A stretch of DNA of 7,381 nucleotides from Ruminococcus sp. UBA4383 (GTDB lineage Bacteria > Bacillota > Clostridia > Oscillospirales > Ruminococcaceae), in assembly GCA_002389995.1 (NCBI GenBank), contig DGRR01000209.1, forward strand, positions 1-7,381, in the 5' to 3' direction. The position numbers and the translations under genes were made by a program. The stretch's first letter is position 1. Each line of letters begins with the position of its first letter. The notes beneath the pieces are model-generated. The model was not told the origin of the DNA. It did no database searches and saw only the letters and a program-made list of their open reading frames with translations. Of the stretch, positions 5,565 to 7,381 are shown piece by piece.

Positions 5565-6650
5565 TCAGAATTTAACGGGGTTGGCAGAGAGGTATTTCTT
5601 TACCATAAGAGCAATTTTAAATATTATTGCGTGGTCAAATTCACGCAGGTCAAGACCTGTGAGCTTCTTTATTTTTTCGAGTCTGTAAACGAGAGTATTT
5701 CTGTGTACGAAGAGTTTTCTTGATGTTTCGGAGACGTTGAGGTTATTTTCAAAGAATTTCTGGATTGTGAAGAGTGTTTCGTGGTCGAGTGAATCTATAC
5801 TGCCTACCTTGAAAACTTCATGGAGGAAAGTTTCACAGAGAGTTGTGGGGAGGTGGTAGATAAGTCTTGCGATTCCGAGGTTGTCATAGCTTACGATAAC
5901 CTTATCGGTATCGAAAACCTTTCCGACTTCGAGAGCCATCTGAGCTTCCTTGAATGAACGTGCGAGGTCTTTAACGCCTACTACTGCCGTACCGATTCCG
6001 ACATTTACTCTTGTATAAAATTCACTGCTGAGGGTATCGGCAATTGAACGTGCGAGCTTTTCGAGGTCTTTTGAATCGAGTGAACTTTTGAGTTCCTTTA
6101 CGAGGACTATATCTGTTTCAGTGATATTGAAAACGAAATCCTTGTTTTTGTCGGGGAAAAGGTTCTGGATTACGTCATAAGCCGAGATATCGTTGGCGGA
6201 AACTATTCTGATGAGGAATACCGCACGGCTTATTTCGGCATTGAAATGGAGTTCTCTTGCCTTGATTACGATATCGCCGGGGAGAACGTTGTCGAGGATA
6301 ACATTTTTGATGAAATTGTTTCGGTCATATTTTTCGTCATAGTACTGTTTGATGTTTGAGAGAGCGATAGCGAGTATGCTTGCGTATTTAGCGGCAGCAT
6401 CGTCAACACCCTCGACAAAAACGGCATAATCGGGCTTTACTCTTGAACCGAAAGGTTTGTATGTGAAACCGTCACGGATAAAGATATCGTGGGAATCACT
6501 GAGGTCGAGAGAAACAAATTCATTTGTTGTACCCACACGGGACAGGTCGCTGCAAGCGATAATGGTAGCTGTTTCGTCAACTACACCGATAGTAGCGTCG
6601 ATTGAATCACGCATCTGATGAACTAAACCCTGAAATAATCTGTTGGACAT
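5565..6650 (-). CDS. PucR/CdaR-type transcriptional regulator
   Basis: A 361-residue cytoplasmic DNA-binding regulator. The C-terminus (about 297-350) is the PucR-type helix-turn-helix: FFENNLNVSETSRKLFVHRN (299-318), then TLVYRLEKIKKLTGLDL and a conserved FDHAIIFKIAL. The central part (about 130-255) resembles the GGDEF-like domain of this family (VNVGIGTAV, then DLARSFKEAQMALEVG). The N-terminal 100 residues (LVHQMRDSIDATIGVVDETATIIACSDLSRVGT) recall the sugar-diacid sensing domain of CdaR but are short, so the ligand is not predictable. Family members regulate catabolic genes such as purine or glucarate use; none of those is here. The start has AAAGGA about eight bases upstream. The gene precedes ftsE by 58 bp with no U-tract terminator, so co-transcription is possible, and a palindrome upstream is a candidate autoregulatory site. 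Confidence 0.88.
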   Translation of the reverse strand: MSNRLFQGLVHQMRDSIDATIGVVDETATIIACSDLSRVGTTNEFVSLDLSDSHDIFIRDGFTYKPFGSRVKPDYAVFVEGVDDAAAKYASILAIALSNIKQYYDEKYDRNNFIKNVILDNVLPGDIVIKARELHFNAEISRAVFLIRIVSANDISAYDVIQNLFPDKNKDFVFNITETDIVLVKELKSSLDSKDLEKLARSIADTLSSEFYTRVNVGIGTAVVGVKDLARSFKEAQMALEVGKVFDTDKVIVSYDNLGIARLIYHLPTTLCETFLHEVFKVGSIDSLDHETLFTIQKFFENNLNVSETSRKLFVHRNTLVYRLEKIKKLTGLDLREFDHAIIFKIALMVKKYLSANPVKF

Positions 6651-6732
6651 AATATAAATCCTTTCTTTTTAAAAATTTGTATTTTTCAGGCTTTAACAAA
6701 GAAAATCAAGCCGTTTTAAAATGCCTCTGCGA

Positions 6733-6755
6733 ATATATTACAGATTGTAACATAT
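6733..6755. promoter_or_regulatory. Imperfect palindrome, candidate operator for the PucR-type regulator
   Basis: The minus strand reads TTACA-ATC-TGTAA (6750-6738), a perfect 5-bp dyad around three bases. After one mismatched base on each side the symmetry continues as ATAT/ATAT, giving a 23-bp imperfect palindrome. It lies about 83 bp upstream of the regulator start and just downstream of a possible promoter, where an autoregulatory repressor would bind. AT-rich DNA gives such dyads by chance fairly often, so this is a candidate only. Confidence 0.4.
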
Positions 6756-6756
6756 A

Positions 6757-6785
6757 TTTATGAAAATTTTGTGAACAAACTGTTA
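6757..6785 (-). promoter_or_regulatory. Tentative promoter of the regulator (and possibly ftsEX) unit
   Basis: On the minus strand TTAACA (6785-6780, five of six -35 bases) is followed by a 17-bp spacer and CATAAA (6762-6757, four of six -10 bases). It is the best-spaced pair I found in the gap between argS and the regulator, but it is weak. It would leave a leader of about 100 nt that contains the palindrome and only one arm of the long inverted repeat. Confidence 0.35.
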
Positions 6786-6883
6786 ATTTTCTTTGAAAAG
6801 CCTGCAATTATGCTAATTTTATATGTTTGAAATTGTCTGAAACGTATAATTTAATTTTTAACTTTTTACCGAAATGTAATAAA

Positions 6884-7381
6884 TCACATTTTTTCGGGAC
6901 AGTCTATTTTGAGTATGTCAAAGACATTTTTTATAACCTGTCTTACAGCCATGCAAAGGAGAACTCTTGCATTTCTGAGCTGTTCATTTTCGGCATTCTT
7001 CACGCTGCAAGCATCATAGAAACGGTGGAAAAGCGTTGCAAGGTCGATTGCATACTTTGTAAGCTTTGCGGGGTCATATGACTTTGCGGCAAGCTGAATT
7101 TCGTGCGGCAGGGCTGCGATATGGCGGATAAGCTCAATTTCACGGGGATTATCGAGGAGACTGAGGTCTGCGCTTTCGGGAATTTCAATTCCTTCGGCTC
7201 TGAGGTTGCTGATAAGGCTGCAAATTCTCGCATGGGCATACTGAACATAGTACACGGGATTCTGTGAAGATTTCTCAACTGCAAGGTCAAGGTCAAATTC
7301 AAACTGTGAATTTGCTTCACGCAGATTGAAATAGAATCTTGCGGCATCTATCGGGATTTCATCGAGGAGGGTGACAAGAGT
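6884..7381 (-). CDS. argS: Arginyl-tRNA synthetase, C-terminal part
   Basis: The last 165 residues of a class I arginyl-tRNA synthetase, which charges tRNA-Arg in the cytoplasm; the N-terminal catalytic part with the HIGH motif lies beyond the right edge. Reading from base 7381, the frame shows DAARFYFNLR (about 12-21 of this fragment), FEFDLDLA (27-34) and NPVYYVQYAHARI (41-53), all characteristic of ArgRS at the junction with the anticodon-binding domain. The remainder is the helical DALR anticodon-binding domain. It ends ILKIDCPEKM, matching the usual ArgRS C-terminus (a Pro-Glu-x-Met ending), so the stop at 6886-6884 is the natural one. The frame stays open to the window edge, so an internal start such as the GTG at 7255 is not the real start. 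I see no U-tract terminator after the stop; the next gene begins 233 bp away. Confidence 0.95.
   Translation of the reverse strand, partial: TLVTLLDEIPIDAARFYFNLREANSQFEFDLDLAVEKSSQNPVYYVQYAHARICSLISNLRAEGIEIPESADLSLLDNPREIELIRHIAALPHEIQLAAKSYDPAKLTKYAIDLATLFHRFYDACSVKNAENEQLRNARVLLCMAVRQVIKNVFDILKIDCPEKM

Larger units (their letters stand above)
6687..6804. repeat. 118-bp inverted-repeat structure upstream of the regulator gene
   Basis: On the plus strand the left arm begins CAGGCTTTAACAAAG (6687-6701) and continues AAAATCAA (to 6709); the right arm, 6783-6804, ends CTTTGAAAAGCCTG. The arms pair as eight base pairs, a 2x1 internal loop, ten base pairs, one mismatch and two more pairs, about 20 pairs in all. 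The 73 bases between hold a smaller palindrome centred at 6744, almost exactly the midpoint of the whole. It has no U-tract on the minus side and so is not an ordinary argS terminator. I see no convincing target-site duplication. It may be a regulatory RNA or DNA structure or a decayed small element. Confidence 0.6.

Noticed and set aside
6687..6804. Interpretation of the 118-bp inverted repeat as a transposable MITE
   Set aside because: The flanking bases show no convincing target-site duplication and only one copy is visible in this window, so mobility cannot be supported; it is reported only as a structure.
6827..7347. Open frames plus 6827-7081 and minus 7000-7347 overlapping argS
   Set aside because: The argS frame is clearly supported by family motifs through to a normal C-terminus; these are other-frame readings with no recognisable content.

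Overview
The window looks like a chromosomal segment of a low-GC Gram-positive bacterium, most likely a Clostridia member close to Ruminococcus/Oscillospiraceae. The basis is AT-rich intergenic DNA, strong AGGAGG-type ribosome binding sites, a sigma-A-like promoter with an extended -10, and protein sequences of Firmicutes type (PgcA, FtsX, a CwlO/PcsB-like hydrolase). The genus is inference. Every gene I accept is on the minus strand, so transcription runs from high to low coordinates.

Layout in transcription order: the C-terminal 165 residues of arginyl-tRNA synthetase (7381-6884, cut by the window edge); a 233-bp AT-rich gap (6883-6651) holding a 118-bp inverted-repeat structure, a central palindrome and a tentative promoter; a PucR/CdaR-type transcriptional regulator (6650-5565); ftsE with an unusual 155-residue tail (5506-4349); ftsX (4352-3444), overlapping ftsE by ATGA; a secreted coiled-coil M23 peptidase of the EnvC/CwlO/PcsB type (3403-1715); an S41 carboxy-terminal processing peptidase (1648-479); a strong intrinsic terminator (467-438); and a separate transcription unit with its own promoter for the N-terminal part of the phosphoglucomutase PgcA (317-1, cut by the window edge).

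The core is a cell-wall-remodelling unit. FtsE (ATPase) and FtsX (membrane transducer) are known in other bacteria to switch on a coiled-coil peptidoglycan hydrolase or activator outside the membrane, and the M23 protein immediately downstream fits that partner. The S41 protease at the end of the unit is a plausible extracytoplasmic processing enzyme for this or other wall proteins. The regulator is 58 bp upstream of ftsE with no clear terminator between, so it may be co-transcribed.

I see no CRISPR array, insertion sequence, tRNA or rRNA gene, or phage gene. The neighbourhood is mostly conserved housekeeping. The parts worth a second look are the FtsE tail, the way the M23 gene start is set up (a strong Shine-Dalgarno 28 nt away serving an 8-codon mini-ORF), the long inverted repeat upstream of the regulator, and the long alanine-rich helix and cysteine-containing insertion in the M23 protein. 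I found no complete undescribed system.
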